DNA of 64,000 nt from Aspergillus flavus. Taxonomy: Eukaryota > Ascomycota > Eurotiomycetes > Eurotiales > Aspergillaceae. Position numbers and translations under genes: made by a program. Shown piece after piece: positions 49,001 to 60,900 of this stretch (its first letter is position 1; every line of letters begins with the position of its first letter). A model generated the notes under the pieces. It was not told the origin of the DNA and made no database searches. It saw only the letters and a program-made list of their open reading frames with translations. Location: assembly GCF_009017415.1 (NCBI RefSeq), contig NC_092403.1, forward strand, positions 3,188,169 to 3,252,168, given 5' to 3'.

Positions 49001-49724
49001 TATAATCTACTAAAATTCTACTATATAGATTAATATATTATTTTATTAATATAGCTATTTTAGCTTATATTTTATTACTACTTTAATATTAATATCTTTA
49101 AAAATCTATTTAAGATACTTACATAGATTTCTTAAGTTAATAAATAATTTTTTTATAATATTTAACTAATTATTTAATACAACTTTATAATATTCTTAAA
49201 TATATAGTTTAAACTAGTTCTATATTATTTTATATAAGTAAGTAAATATAAAGATAATTTTATTAATTTTATTAATAAGATTTTTTCTATTTATATAAAT
49301 ATATATATTTATTTATATTAGAAATATTTATAATTTTAAGCGAGTTCTATTAAAAGACTTAGTTTTTAATAGTTTTACTTTTTTAATTATATTTTTAAAT
49401 ACTAATATTTTAATCTAAGTATTAAGCTAAGTAATATAATCTTGTTACTTACTTTAGATTTATTTAGTTTCTTTAAGCTATATTTTAAAATTTTTAATTT
49501 TTTAATTCTTTTCTTTAGTATTATTAATAAATTAAGTAATTATATTTTTTATTTATTTTAACTATTTTTTTATAGTTATTTTATTTTTAAAATTAGTTTT
49601 TATTGATAAAGTATTCTTGACTAGAGTTTTCTTACTATTAAATAATTAAAAAAATATATTATCGATATTTTTAAATCTAAATATAGTTTAATTTATATAG
49701 ATAAATAATTAATATATTATACCT

Positions 49725-50384
49725 AGGGCTTTATTATTAAGTCTAAAATTAGTTAATAAACCACGTTTTAAAAATTACTAATCTAAAATTATTTTTTAAT
49801 CTTCGTTGTTATTAGATTATAGTCTAGAAAAGATAGAAATTATTATAAGACTTTTATTAATACTAGACTATTATTAATATTAGATTATTATTATTTTAAA
49901 GATATAATTAATATAAGATTATTATTATTACTAGACTTAAATTTAAAAAATTAGATCTATTAAATATATATATCTAATAGTTAAAAGAGTATAAATAAAT
50001 TAAGACTAGTCTTTACTATTAAAATAATTTTATAGTAATAATATATATTAATTATAAAGAATTAAATTAAGTATATAAATAAATATTTTTATATATTCTT
50101 ATTTATTATATTATTACTATAATTTTTTATATTAATAATATAATATATTTTATTAATACTATAAGCTTATTATATTACTAATATATTTAATTATATTACT
50201 ACTATAATATATATAACTTTTATTATAGTAGCTAGTATCGGCGTCTATAGTCTTTTCTAAATAATTACTAGATAAATAATTTATTAAATATTTTCTATTT
50301 TAAGAATTAGCTATTATTATTTTATTATTATTCTATTTTATATATCTATCTTTAATAAGATGCACTAGATAAGGATCTGTAATA
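49725..50384. repeat. Element B right LTR
   Basis: 660 bp from TATTATACCTAGGGC to CTGTAATA. It is followed by ATAAT, the target duplication. Confidence 0.8.
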
Positions 50385-50389
50385 ATAAT
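50385..50389. repeat. Target-site duplication ATAAT, right copy of element B
   Basis: Matches 42407-42411 exactly. Confidence 0.65.
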
Positions 50390-53300
50390 ATCTCTTTCTC
50401 TATTTTTAATTATTTAAAATAAAAATATAACTAATATAATTATATTTATATAAGATTTTATAAATATACTTTTTTAACTATTAATTATTATATATTTAAT
50501 AATAGTAATATTTATTTTTTATAAGCTAATACTATAGTTTAGTAATTTAATAATAAAATTAAATTTATATTATAATCTTAACTATAAGATTTTTTTAATA
50601 TAGATTATAGAAATAAAATAGTTTAGTAAATATATATATAATTATTACTAGAAAATAAATAATTTATTTTCTAGATATATAATTTTATTAGACTATTTTA
50701 TAGATATATATATTAACTGTTATTAGAATTTATTTAAATTAAAATATTTATTTAAAAATTAGTAATTATATTATATAGATTATATATTTAATTAATTAAA
50801 ATTATAAATAGTTATTCTTGTTAAAAAAATTAAGAAAGTTAAGAAAAAAAAGAAAAAGAATAATAAAGAAAAAGATAAAAAAAAAATAAGAAAAAAAAAA
50901 AAAAAAAAAAAGATATAACTTAATAATCTTGGCTATCTCTTTTTTTTTAGTTTTAGCTTATTAAAAATACTATTATTTATTATATAATCTATATATATTA
51001 ATTTTTTTAAATAGTAATAATCTAATTTAATTATATAGCTTTAATTTTAGTAGCTTTTTTATAGATAATAGCTATAGTTATAGAAATATATATTTAAAAG
51101 ACTAGATTTAAAAATATTAAAAAAAAAAAGATAAAAAGAATTTAGATTTATTAGACTATAAAATACTAGAAAAATAGTAATTTAATAAAAAAATTAATAA
51201 TATTAAAATTAATTTCTATATAAATAATATATCTATAGACTATAATAGAATAATCTTAATCTATAAAATAAATTAGATCTATAAATTAGTAATATAATTA
51301 GAACTATAGATTAAGAAAAGCTCTATAAAATTTTAGAATATATAATATTAATAATTATTTTAATTATTAAAAATAATAGTATAATTAAATTTTATATATC
51401 TATAGTTTTAGATATTATTATATAAAACTAATTATATAAAAAGATTAATATCTATAGATTAATATTTATTAACTATAGAGATTAATCTTAAAATTTATTA
51501 ATAGTTATAGTAAAGTAAAACTAAACCGGAAACTAATAATATTTTAAAATAAAAGATAGATTATTTTCTAGAAAGATTAATAATATATATAAAATTAAAT
51601 AATATTAATTAAAATAATTATTTATAAAAATATAAATTTTAATAATATAAGACTATAGACTAATAATTATAAATTTTATATTATTATAAAATTTATTTTA
51701 TAACTATAGATTTTAAAATAATATAATAGATATATTTTTTTTTAATTATAGAATTAAAGATAGTAGATTAAATAGATCTAATATATAAAGAAATTTATAG
51801 AGATATTTTTTATAATTAATTTTAATATTATTAATAATAGTAATATTTATAGTATAATATATAGCTAGCTTACTAAATAAATAATCTAGTATCTAGTTAT
51901 TAAACTCTATAAAAATTATATTCTAGACTATTAAAATTATATATTCTATAAAGAAATTATTATTAAAGAGATTTTATAAATAGATAGCTAAAAAAGATTT
52001 ATTTATAGAGTTTCTTTATTAACTATATATATTACTATATTATATAGTTAAATAGTTAAATAGAATTAAACTACTAGTAGTTATATCTACTATATTATAT
52101 AAAAACTATTCTCTTGGTATTTTATAGATATACTTATATTTATAGCTATTCTATACTTTATATAGTTCTGTATTTTAAATCTTTATAGTTCTATCTATCT
52201 ATAATTTTTATCTTTACAGCTTTGTCTTCTATTATCTACTATTTTTATCTATTCTATAATTTATCTTTATATCTATATCTCTATAAATTAGATTTAATTA
52301 AGCTTATTATTTTTACTATTATATATTCTATTTTAATAATCTTTTTTATTTTATTATTTCTAATTATTCTTATAGACCAATTCTCTATAAAATCTACTTT
52401 AATTATTATATTTATTTAGATTTCTTTTTATAATTTTTCTTTTAATTTTTATAGTTTACTACTTTTTATTCTTTTTATATTTTTTATAGTCTTATATTTT
52501 ACTCGCTATTTATAATATTTTTTATTAATTTATCTATTTTTACTATCTTTTATATATATTTTTTTACTAATTTTTATTTAGAGTTCTATTATATATAATC
52601 TTTATAAATTAATTATATAAATATATATTATTAATTCTATATAGTTTTATATTAAAAAATTAAGTATAAAACTAGCTTTTTACTAAATAATTCTATTTTT
52701 ATAAAATATTATTTTTAAAATATAATTTTTTTATTTATAATCTATAAGCTATTTATTTTTTTATATAATTTATATTCTAGTATTTTTTTAATATTATTAA
52801 ATTCTATAAAAATATTTATTATTATAATAGTACACTTTATTTTATATCTATTAATTATTATAATAATTATATTATTATCTCTAGCTATAGTTTTTTTTAA
52901 ATTTATAACTAACTTTACTATATATATAGTTTTTTATAAAATAAATTAAATAAATAATCTATTTTTATTTAGCTATAGTTTTATAATTTAGACTATAGAA
53001 ATTTAATATATTATAATTATAATCTTTATTTAAAAATCTATATTTTTAGATAGTTAATTAATATAATATATAAAATTAATCTTTTTATAGTTCTTTATTA
53101 ATCTATATATAATTAACTATATAATATATAAAATTATAGTATTTCTATAAATTTACTACTAGTATCTAATATAAAATTAATATTTAAAAAAAATATTAAT
53201 TAATAGCGATATAATATTTCTATAATTTCTAAGATTATTACTATTATACTAGATATAGATATAGATTATAAATATTATATATTTTATAATCTTATTTTTT

Positions 53301-55168
53301 TATTTTATTAATTAGCTAAGAATTTAGATTTAATATATATTAATTTTAGTTATATATTCTATCTACTATTATAATATTCTTTATTATTTTTTTATAATAA
53401 TATAGATTAATACTAAAATCTATATATATAATTATTTATTTACTTTAATAACTATCTATTTATATATAAATTTTATATCTATTAGATTTTTATCTATAAT
53501 AATAATTTTAATATATATCTATAAATTAACTATTTTTAGTAATAGTATCTTATAGATATATAGATTATAATTAAGTAGTTTAGATTAAACTAGATTATTT
53601 ATTATTAAAATAATATATAGTTAGATTTATATAATAAAATTATAGATACTTTAATTTATATAGATAGTAATATTTTTTATAAAAGTAATCTAGATTATAG
53701 AATAGTTCTACTATTTAATTATATTAGTAATCTATAATATATATAATAGCTATTTTAGAATATAATAGCTATTTATTAATTTTATAATTCTTTAATTTTT
53801 TTTATTATATTTATAATAAATTTTTATTAGAATAAGATTATTTATAAATTTCTACTAGAGTAGAATTCTATAGACTAATTTAATTTAATTATTAAGATTT
53901 TTAATATTAAATAATCTAAATTAATTAATAATCTTATAAAAAAATAGATTTTTAATTTATCTATTATCTATTTTTAAATTATTAAATATTAAAAGCGTGG
54001 TCTATTTTATATATATTTAGTTTTATTTTTAATAAATTATAATTATTTTCTATAAATTAATATTATTAATTAAATTATTTTTATAGAGTTTCTAGATTTA
54101 AATAAAAAATAAAAGCTTATTAAAATTATTTAAAATTATATAATATATAATTTCTATAGTTTATTATATAATTTAATAGCTCTATATTATAATTATTATT
54201 TTTAAATTAATTATATTTATTATTTTAAGTAATTTTCTAAGAATTTTATAGTTAAAACTATATTTTAAAAAAATAGATATTTTTTCTATAAATAGTACTA
54301 CTAGTTATAAATAATCTTTTAAAAAAAATTATAAAATAAAATAAAGATTAAAATTAATAATATCTAGATTATTCTCTATAATTTATATCTTTATTTATAA
54401 TTCTAGATATATATAAATATTAAAATATATTATTTTATTAAAATTATTAAATATATTATAAAATATATTTATAAAAATCTATATTATATTATACTTTATT
54501 TATAGCTATATAATAAAATTAATTAATAGTTAGAGAGCTATTATATTAAATCTATAGAAATTATATAATATTTTCTATTATATTCTATATATTAGAAATT
54601 TTTATTTATTTAATTACTTATAATCTATTTATTTAGTTAATAATTTATTAGCTTTATATAGAATATCTCTATATAAAAAATTATAAATTATCTAGAGAAA
54701 TTATATAGTATTCTTATAGTTTACTTTATATATAATAAATATATAATTTATAAAGATTTATTATTTTATAAATATATTAATATATTATAATATTTTATAT
54801 AAAATTAAATAAATTAATTCTAAAAAATTTATTAAAAAGATTTTATAATTAAATAAATATATTACTATATTTCTAATTATAATAAGTACTTTTATTTATA
54901 GTTTTTTTTAACTATAGATATATATTCTATTTTATTTCTTAATTTATAAATAGTTTATAAAATTAAATATCTAATTTTTAAAATTATCTATATTACTCTA
55001 GAATTATTAAAAAATAATTATAAATAAATTATAATTTTTAAAAAAATTAAAATCTTTATATTAAACTCTATTTTATAGACTCTATTTATTATTATCTTAG
55101 TTTTTAAATTAATTAATAATTCTTTAGCTTTATAAAATTAGTTTAAAAATAGTATTTATAATAATTTA
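50390..55168. other. AT-rich, RIP-like block without readable genes
   Basis: 4.8 kb almost without CA/TG. It includes a purine-only tract (about 50826-50910, runs of AAAAAG) and many TAG/CTA triplets. It is probably another ruined repeat, but no ends or LTRs are visible. A 65-codon Ile/Leu/Tyr frame at 52222-52419 is a composition artefact. Confidence 0.6.
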
Positions 55169-55766
55169 TGTTACGCCCGGGGCTTCGTCGTCAAGTCTGA
55201 GACCAGTTAGCGGACCACGTTTTAAGGGTTACTAACCTGAAGTCGTCGTTGACCTCAGTCGTTGTTGGGTTGCGGTCTTGGTGAAGCGGGAGTCGCTACG
55301 AGACTTCCGTCGGTACTAGATTGTCGTAGGTACTAGACTGCCGTCGATACTAGACTTGAGTCCAAAGGGCCAGGCCTATTAAGTATGTATACTTAATAGT
55401 TAAGAGAGTATGAATGAGTTGAGACTGGTCTTTGCTATTAAGGGTAACTCTGTAGTAATAATGTATATTAATTATGAAGAACTAAACTAAGTATATAAAT
55501 GAGTGCTTTTATATATCTTTTTCTGGGGTCTTTATAATAGTTGGGTTGGTATATTAGTGGTATACTCTTGGTATATAATATACTATTCTATATATTGTTT
55601 GGTGATCGCCTGTATACTATTTAGCGTGATTATGTGATTTGTGCCGTGGATTAATATAAGTAGTTCTCTTTATTCTCGTAATACACCTTTCAATTCTTTC
55701 TAATCTATTATCTTTCTGCCTCGCTTGTCCGCCTTAGATAAGGACGCTAGACAAGGGTCTGTAACA
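55169..55766. repeat. Solo LTR, much less mutated than its relatives
   Basis: It runs from TGTTACGCCCGGGGCTTCG to GGGTCTGTAACA, with perfect 6-bp inverted ends TGTTAC/GTAACA. The first 340 bp correspond to the LTRs of A and B but keep their G and C; the second half (from about 55520) is a different sequence until the shared end CTAGACAAGGGTCTGTAACA. No internal region and no convincing target duplication flank it. It gives the best view of the unmutated LTR of the family. Confidence 0.75.
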
Positions 55767-55828
55767 TATATATCTTTAGTATACTCTTTTTAAAATAGAT
55801 TCTAGAGTAGATATTATATAATAGAGTT

Positions 55829-55977
55829 ATATTAATATTTATAGCTCTTTTTAAATAATTACTAGATAAATAATCTATTAAATATCTTCTATTTAGAAAT
55901 TGGCTATTATTATTCTATTGTTATTCTGCCTTATATATCTGCATTTAATAAGATGCACTAGACATGGGTCTGTAACA
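55829..55977. repeat. 3' fragment of an A/B-type LTR
   Basis: It starts ATATTAATATTTATAGCTC and ends GCACTAGACATGGGTCTGTAACA, matching the last 150 bp of the LTRs of elements A and B. Directly after it the sequence becomes normal unique DNA. Confidence 0.65.
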
Positions 55978-56869
55978 CCTTTCAAGAAGACCTCGACGTT
56001 GCGGCCGATCCAAGGATGCAATGGCTTTCGGATTTGTGATGTGTACTCGCAACCTAGCGGATCGATGAAGAAAATTTATAAATAGACCTGTCCACTCATC
56101 CCTTCGAAGATCGATTATACCAAACCTGCGATCGTCAATTGGCTGTCCTCTTCTGTTTCTAGGTGGGGTGAGTTCCCCTAATATAGTCTTCAGCCGTTGT
56201 TGATATATAGGACCATGATGTCTTTTCGCCGCTTTGATTGAACCGATCGTTTGCAAAGGACGACGGGGCCCTTACTGATATGTCGCGATCATCTTGGATC
56301 AAGACAATTCCTGCATTGATGTTATTCATTTTGGAAGCAGACAATGAACCAAGTTTTGTGCACAGGCAGTGGATAAGTACCGAATCTGAGGAATATCTGC
56401 AGATCTGTATGGTAATCGAGCTTCTTTAATCTGACGCAATATAAGGATCATAGTGACTCTAGACCTCGCAAAATGTTATGTAATTGTAAAAGGAAGTAAG
56501 CGTGCCAGTTCTATTCTGTATTGTTCATTGGGCCAAACGTCATCGAGAAAGGGTGTTCTTCTATTGATAACGATCCTTACTCCACACTTACCCTTTAGAA
56601 TATGTCTGGGCATTGGAACAGATAGATCTTGTAATATTTCAAGCTTCGAAACTGCTACAAATATGCGACTTCCACTTAACTAATTGAAAATCTGCTGTCG
56701 GGCTGATTACTATAATAGGTATTGTAGTCTCTCATTCTCTTCATGCTACTCAGCCAGATCTGTAGCTGATATTAATAGGTCTGTTTGGCTTGCTGATTGA
56801 TCCTGCGAGCCCCGCACAAGTCGTTCAGGTGGCCAGCCAGCAATAGTCCCGGGTGATCACTGTTGCAAT
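55978..56869. other. Normal-composition island, left part
   Basis: Unique-looking DNA with normal base use. The minus strand has overlapping open frames at 55945-56256 and 56159-56344 that could be debris of one gene, but I recognise no family and call nothing. Confidence 0.4.
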
Positions 56870-57376
56870 CTAGGTCGTAACATATTTTGTGACGCGCTGA
56901 CAATAACAGTAACATTGGTTTATCACGTCGCTCTGCCGCCTGCATTCAAACCAATTTGTGTAACACCCATACTCAGCACATGCGTCTTTGCATGGCTGGG
57001 AGCATTCACTTTCTCCTCTGGGACACAATGCGATTATATAACCTTCACCGCAGTTACCGGTGCAACCAGACTCGACATCCTTGCTTTTGTGGGATACTGG
57101 GAAGTCTTGGAGGCCTTCCAAAGTTGATCGAATGCCAAAAGCGGGGTCATCGGTGCTACGATGACTGTAGTCGTCGGCGAGGCTGGCCACACTAGTATCG
57201 GAGACAAGCGGACGATCTGGCGCATATAAATGCCCATCATGGTCAATCTGCACGAGAGGGTTGATTTGATGGTCCATGCGGCTGCGTTCGTTCTCTCCGT
57301 CCTCATGAGTGGACGAGCGCGGGCTTGCCATGGTGGTGGTAGCGAATAGAGCTAGCAACACGTAGAACACGAACAT
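56870..57376 (-). CDS. Secreted cysteine-rich protein, effector-like, of unknown function
   Basis: Single-exon gene of 168 aa. The ATG at 57376 opens a signal peptide (FVFYVLLALFATTTMASP, cleavage probably after MAS). Residues 20-100 form a polar, acidic region with many Asp, Ser and His, lacking cysteine. The last 65 residues hold 11 cysteines, beginning SGCTGNCGEGYIIALC and ending QCYCYCQRV. This two-part layout, a pro-region and a compact disulphide domain, is common in fungal secreted effectors and small antimicrobial proteins. I know no matching family. The gene sits in a GC-normal island enclosed by RIPed repeats, about 6.5 kb from the telomere, a typical position for fast-evolving secreted proteins. 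The frame is open and shows no RIP damage. Confidence 0.75.
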   Translation of the reverse strand: MFVFYVLLALFATTTMASPRSSTHEDGENERSRMDHQINPLVQIDHDGHLYAPDRPLVSDTSVASLADDYSHRSTDDPAFGIRSTLEGLQDFPVSHKSKDVESGCTGNCGEGYIIALCPRGESECSQPCKDACAEYGCYTNWFECRRQSDVINQCYCYCQRVTKYVTT

Positions 57377-57823
57377 CTTTATCCTATAATATATGAAGTT
57401 CGTTTCGATAATATGACTAGGTATGAAAGTAAGGATACGATGGTTGAAATCGCCTGAGTCTTTGCTAGCTGAGGAACAAGACCACTCTGCTACCGCTCGA
57501 TGGCGCTTTTATATCTCCCTGAGGCAATAAATTACGCCATAAGTTTGAAATGAAGGCAAGAGTTGTAAGCTGATTCGAGTTGGTTTGGTACCGTGACTGA
57601 CTGGAAGGAGGGCTGACATTCGGCTGACGTCAGAAGTTGAAATCGTGATAAACCGATCCTTCCATGGGCTCATCTAGCCTGGTATTTACTCCGTCAGAGG
57701 TAGAACACTAAATGAAAGCGGAAAGAGAGCTGTATTGTGAGTAGGCGGTTCCAGATAGTTACCCAATCATCGCAGCTAATCAAGTACCTATAGAATCCTT
57801 GTGGCTATTTGCTTGATCCGGAG
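57377..57823. other. Promoter side of the island gene
   Basis: About 450 bp of normal composition upstream of the secreted protein gene. No further gene. Confidence 0.4.
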
Positions 57824-57930
57824 TAGAGTGGTACGGGTAACCCGAAAAACCCAACCTGAACCCGCCCCAACCCGGCTCCCGGTTCGAGTTGGGTTCTAGA
57901 TCTAGAATCCGGTCCGGGTTTTAGGTTCTA
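57824..57930. repeat. ACCCG/CGGGT-rich tract, possible transposon end
   Basis: TAGAGTGGTACGGGTAACCCG is followed by repeated ACCC(G/A) words and then GGTTC/GGGTT words. Tracts of this style lie at the ends of many hAT DNA transposons. It marks an abrupt return from the island to AT-rich DNA. No partner end was found. Confidence 0.4.
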
Positions 57931-60900
57931 GAGCTAAAATCTATATTAAATCTAGAAATTTAAGTAAGTTAAAATAGAGTAGATTTTCTAGATTAAATTT
58001 AATTTATCTAGTCCACAAGGGGGTGAGTATTTATAGAAGGATAGAATAAAGTAGAGCCAATAGTAGCTATAGATTAGTAAAGTGGGTTAGGATTTTTTCT
58101 AAACTAAATATTATAGATTAAAGTATTTTAAATATAATATTAACTAAATTATAAAATTAATAATATTTAAATTAATATAGATTAAAAAAAATTATAGAAA
58201 TTTATATTTAGATAATTTTTAAATATAAATTCTATAATTTATAATAATAGAGATTAATTTAAATAGATTATAATATTTTATTAAAAATTTATTTAAAGTA
58301 TAATTTAATTAAATAAAATTTTTTATTAATTATCTATAATTTTAATTATCTAGTAATACTAGTAAAATTAATAATTTTAATAAAATCTATTTAAATTATA
58401 TTTTATTCTAAATTAAATATATTTAATTTAAAAAATTAATTAAATCTAATAATAATTTACTAATTAATTTAATAAATTTTAAATTATTATTTCTATTTTA
58501 TAGTATACTAGTAATAATATTCTTTATTTTAAATTCTATATTTAAAAATAATTAATTAATTATAATTTATATTAAATTAAAAATAATAATATTCTATATT
58601 AAGCTATATATTTTATATTATTTTTTTTTAATTTTATTAATATTTTATTTTATTTTCTATTATCTATTTTCTATATAAAATTTATATTATATTAGTTATA
58701 GAATATTTAATTTTTTAAAAATTAAATAGATTATCTATAATTATTTATAAAAAATATTAGTATAGTATATAATTTAATAAAATTATATACTATATTAAAA
58801 ATATTATCTATAGTAAAAAATATATTAAGATAATCTAGATTTAATAAATTATTTAATAATAAAAGAATATTACTCTATATATAAAGAATATTAAAATTTT
58901 CTATTAAATAGATTAGATATTTTTTAAATTATCTATATATTTAAATAGATTATTATATTACTATAGCTATTTAAACTATTAATATATTAAATAAAATTTA
59001 AAAACTATATATAATTACTAATAGATAGTCTATAAATAGTTCTAATATATTTAAAAAAACTAAACTATATAAAAATAATAATAATTCTAAAAAATAAAGC
59101 TATAGTAATTATATATAATTATAATATATTAATAGATATTTCTATTATAAAAAGAATTCTATTATATCTATATTTATAAAAACTAGTAGAAAAAACTATA
59201 TATTTTTATATATATAAAATAAATAAACTAAATAATCTAATAAAATACTATAGTATAGAAAATAATAAAAATCTAGACTAAATCTAATAAAATTAAAAAG
59301 ATCTATAATATTAATTTATAGCTATAGATAATTAAATAGATCTAATATTTATAAAAGTTTATTATCTCTAGTAATTTTAATATATTATATACTATAGTAG
59401 CTACTCTATTATTTAATATAAATAATTCTATAAAATAAAGTATATAATATATATAAATAGCTATAAAAAATATAATATATAAAAGCTAGTAAATAATATA
59501 GTATATTAAATAAGCTATTTAAATTAAAATAATATAATTTAAAAAAAATTAAATACTATATTATCTATTACTAATATATATAAATCTAGATAATATAATT
59601 AAATATATATAACTATAGTAGTAGATATTAATATTTATTATCTATATATAGATTCTATATATTAAAAAATATTTATTATATAAAATAATACTATAGTAAT
59701 AGAAAAAATAATATTAATTATAATAAATAATTATTACTTATTTCTCTATAGTAGAGAATAATAAAAAGAATTTTAAAAAGAATAATTCTAAACTATTATA
59801 ATAAAAAATAAATAATATAGAATAGATATATTTAAAATTTTATATTAAATTAATAAATTAAATATACTATATCTAGAAATATAAAAATATATTAATATAT
59901 ACTATAGTTATATTAAATTAAAAAAAATTTAAATAATAGAATTCTAAAAATTATTTATTAATTTTATTCTAGATAATTAAGATTATCTAATTTATAATTA
60001 TTTAGAAAATATTATAATTAAATTCTAATATAATAATTATTATTAAAATATAATAAAAACTATAGAATTATACTATATAAATATTATATAGTATTATAAT
60101 TATAGATAATATTAAAATTAATTTTATATATAGTAATAAAATAAAAAATAAATCTCTATTATCTCTACTAATATTATTTATATAAATAAAGATTCTATAT
60201 TCTAGATTCTATAAAGCTAGATCTTATTTTATAAAATATTTTAAAAGTAAATAATATAGATAATTAATTAATTAATAGTCCATAATATTTATATTTTAAT
60301 AGAAATATTATAGAATTAATAAATATATAGATTATATATCTATTATAATATTATAATCTCTAGATATATAATATAGATATATCTAAACTAATTATTATAT
60401 AAATATATATAATTTACTATAAATAATTTTTAAAGATTTATATATAAATTAATTAGAATTATTTAATAGATATTATATTAAAAATTAATATTTAAAAAGA
60501 TATTTATTATTTTATAATATATATTATATAATAATTCTATATAAAATATTATAAAATAGAGCTTTTTATATAATTAATATATAATATAATTAATAAAGAA
60601 TATATAATAAATTATAAAATAGATATAAATTAAATCTAATATATAGATATATTTTATCTATTAATATTAATCTATCTAATTCTAATTATAATTAATAATA
60701 TAATATTTATAGTAAATAATCTAATTTAAAAAAAAATTAGCTATACTAGTATATATTATAGATAAATAATTAAACTAAATATTTAAATTATTAAATTTAT
60801 AGTATATTAATATAGAGATTAACTAGTAATATAATATATTTATTAAAAATAGAATAGTAATATTAATATCTATATATTATAAAAAATTTTATATTAATAA

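Larger units (their letters stand above)
42412..50384. mobile_element. LTR retrotransposon B, same family as A, destroyed by RIP
   Basis: The left LTR starts with intact TGTTACGCCTGGGGC, and the right LTR ends in CTGTAATA (mutated CTGTAACA). Both LTRs are 660 bp. The 6.65-kb interior matches that of element A segment by segment in the same orientation but with different C-to-T and G-to-A changes, so RIP acted on each copy separately. No coding capacity remains. Confidence 0.83.

Noticed and set aside
52222..52419. 65-codon Ile/Leu/Tyr-rich frame
   Set aside because: It arises from AT-rich low-complexity DNA, with no start context or homologue-like pattern.
55945..56344. Overlapping minus-strand frames as one intact gene
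   Set aside because: They overlap in different frames, one runs into an LTR fragment, and no splice pair or family supports a protein.
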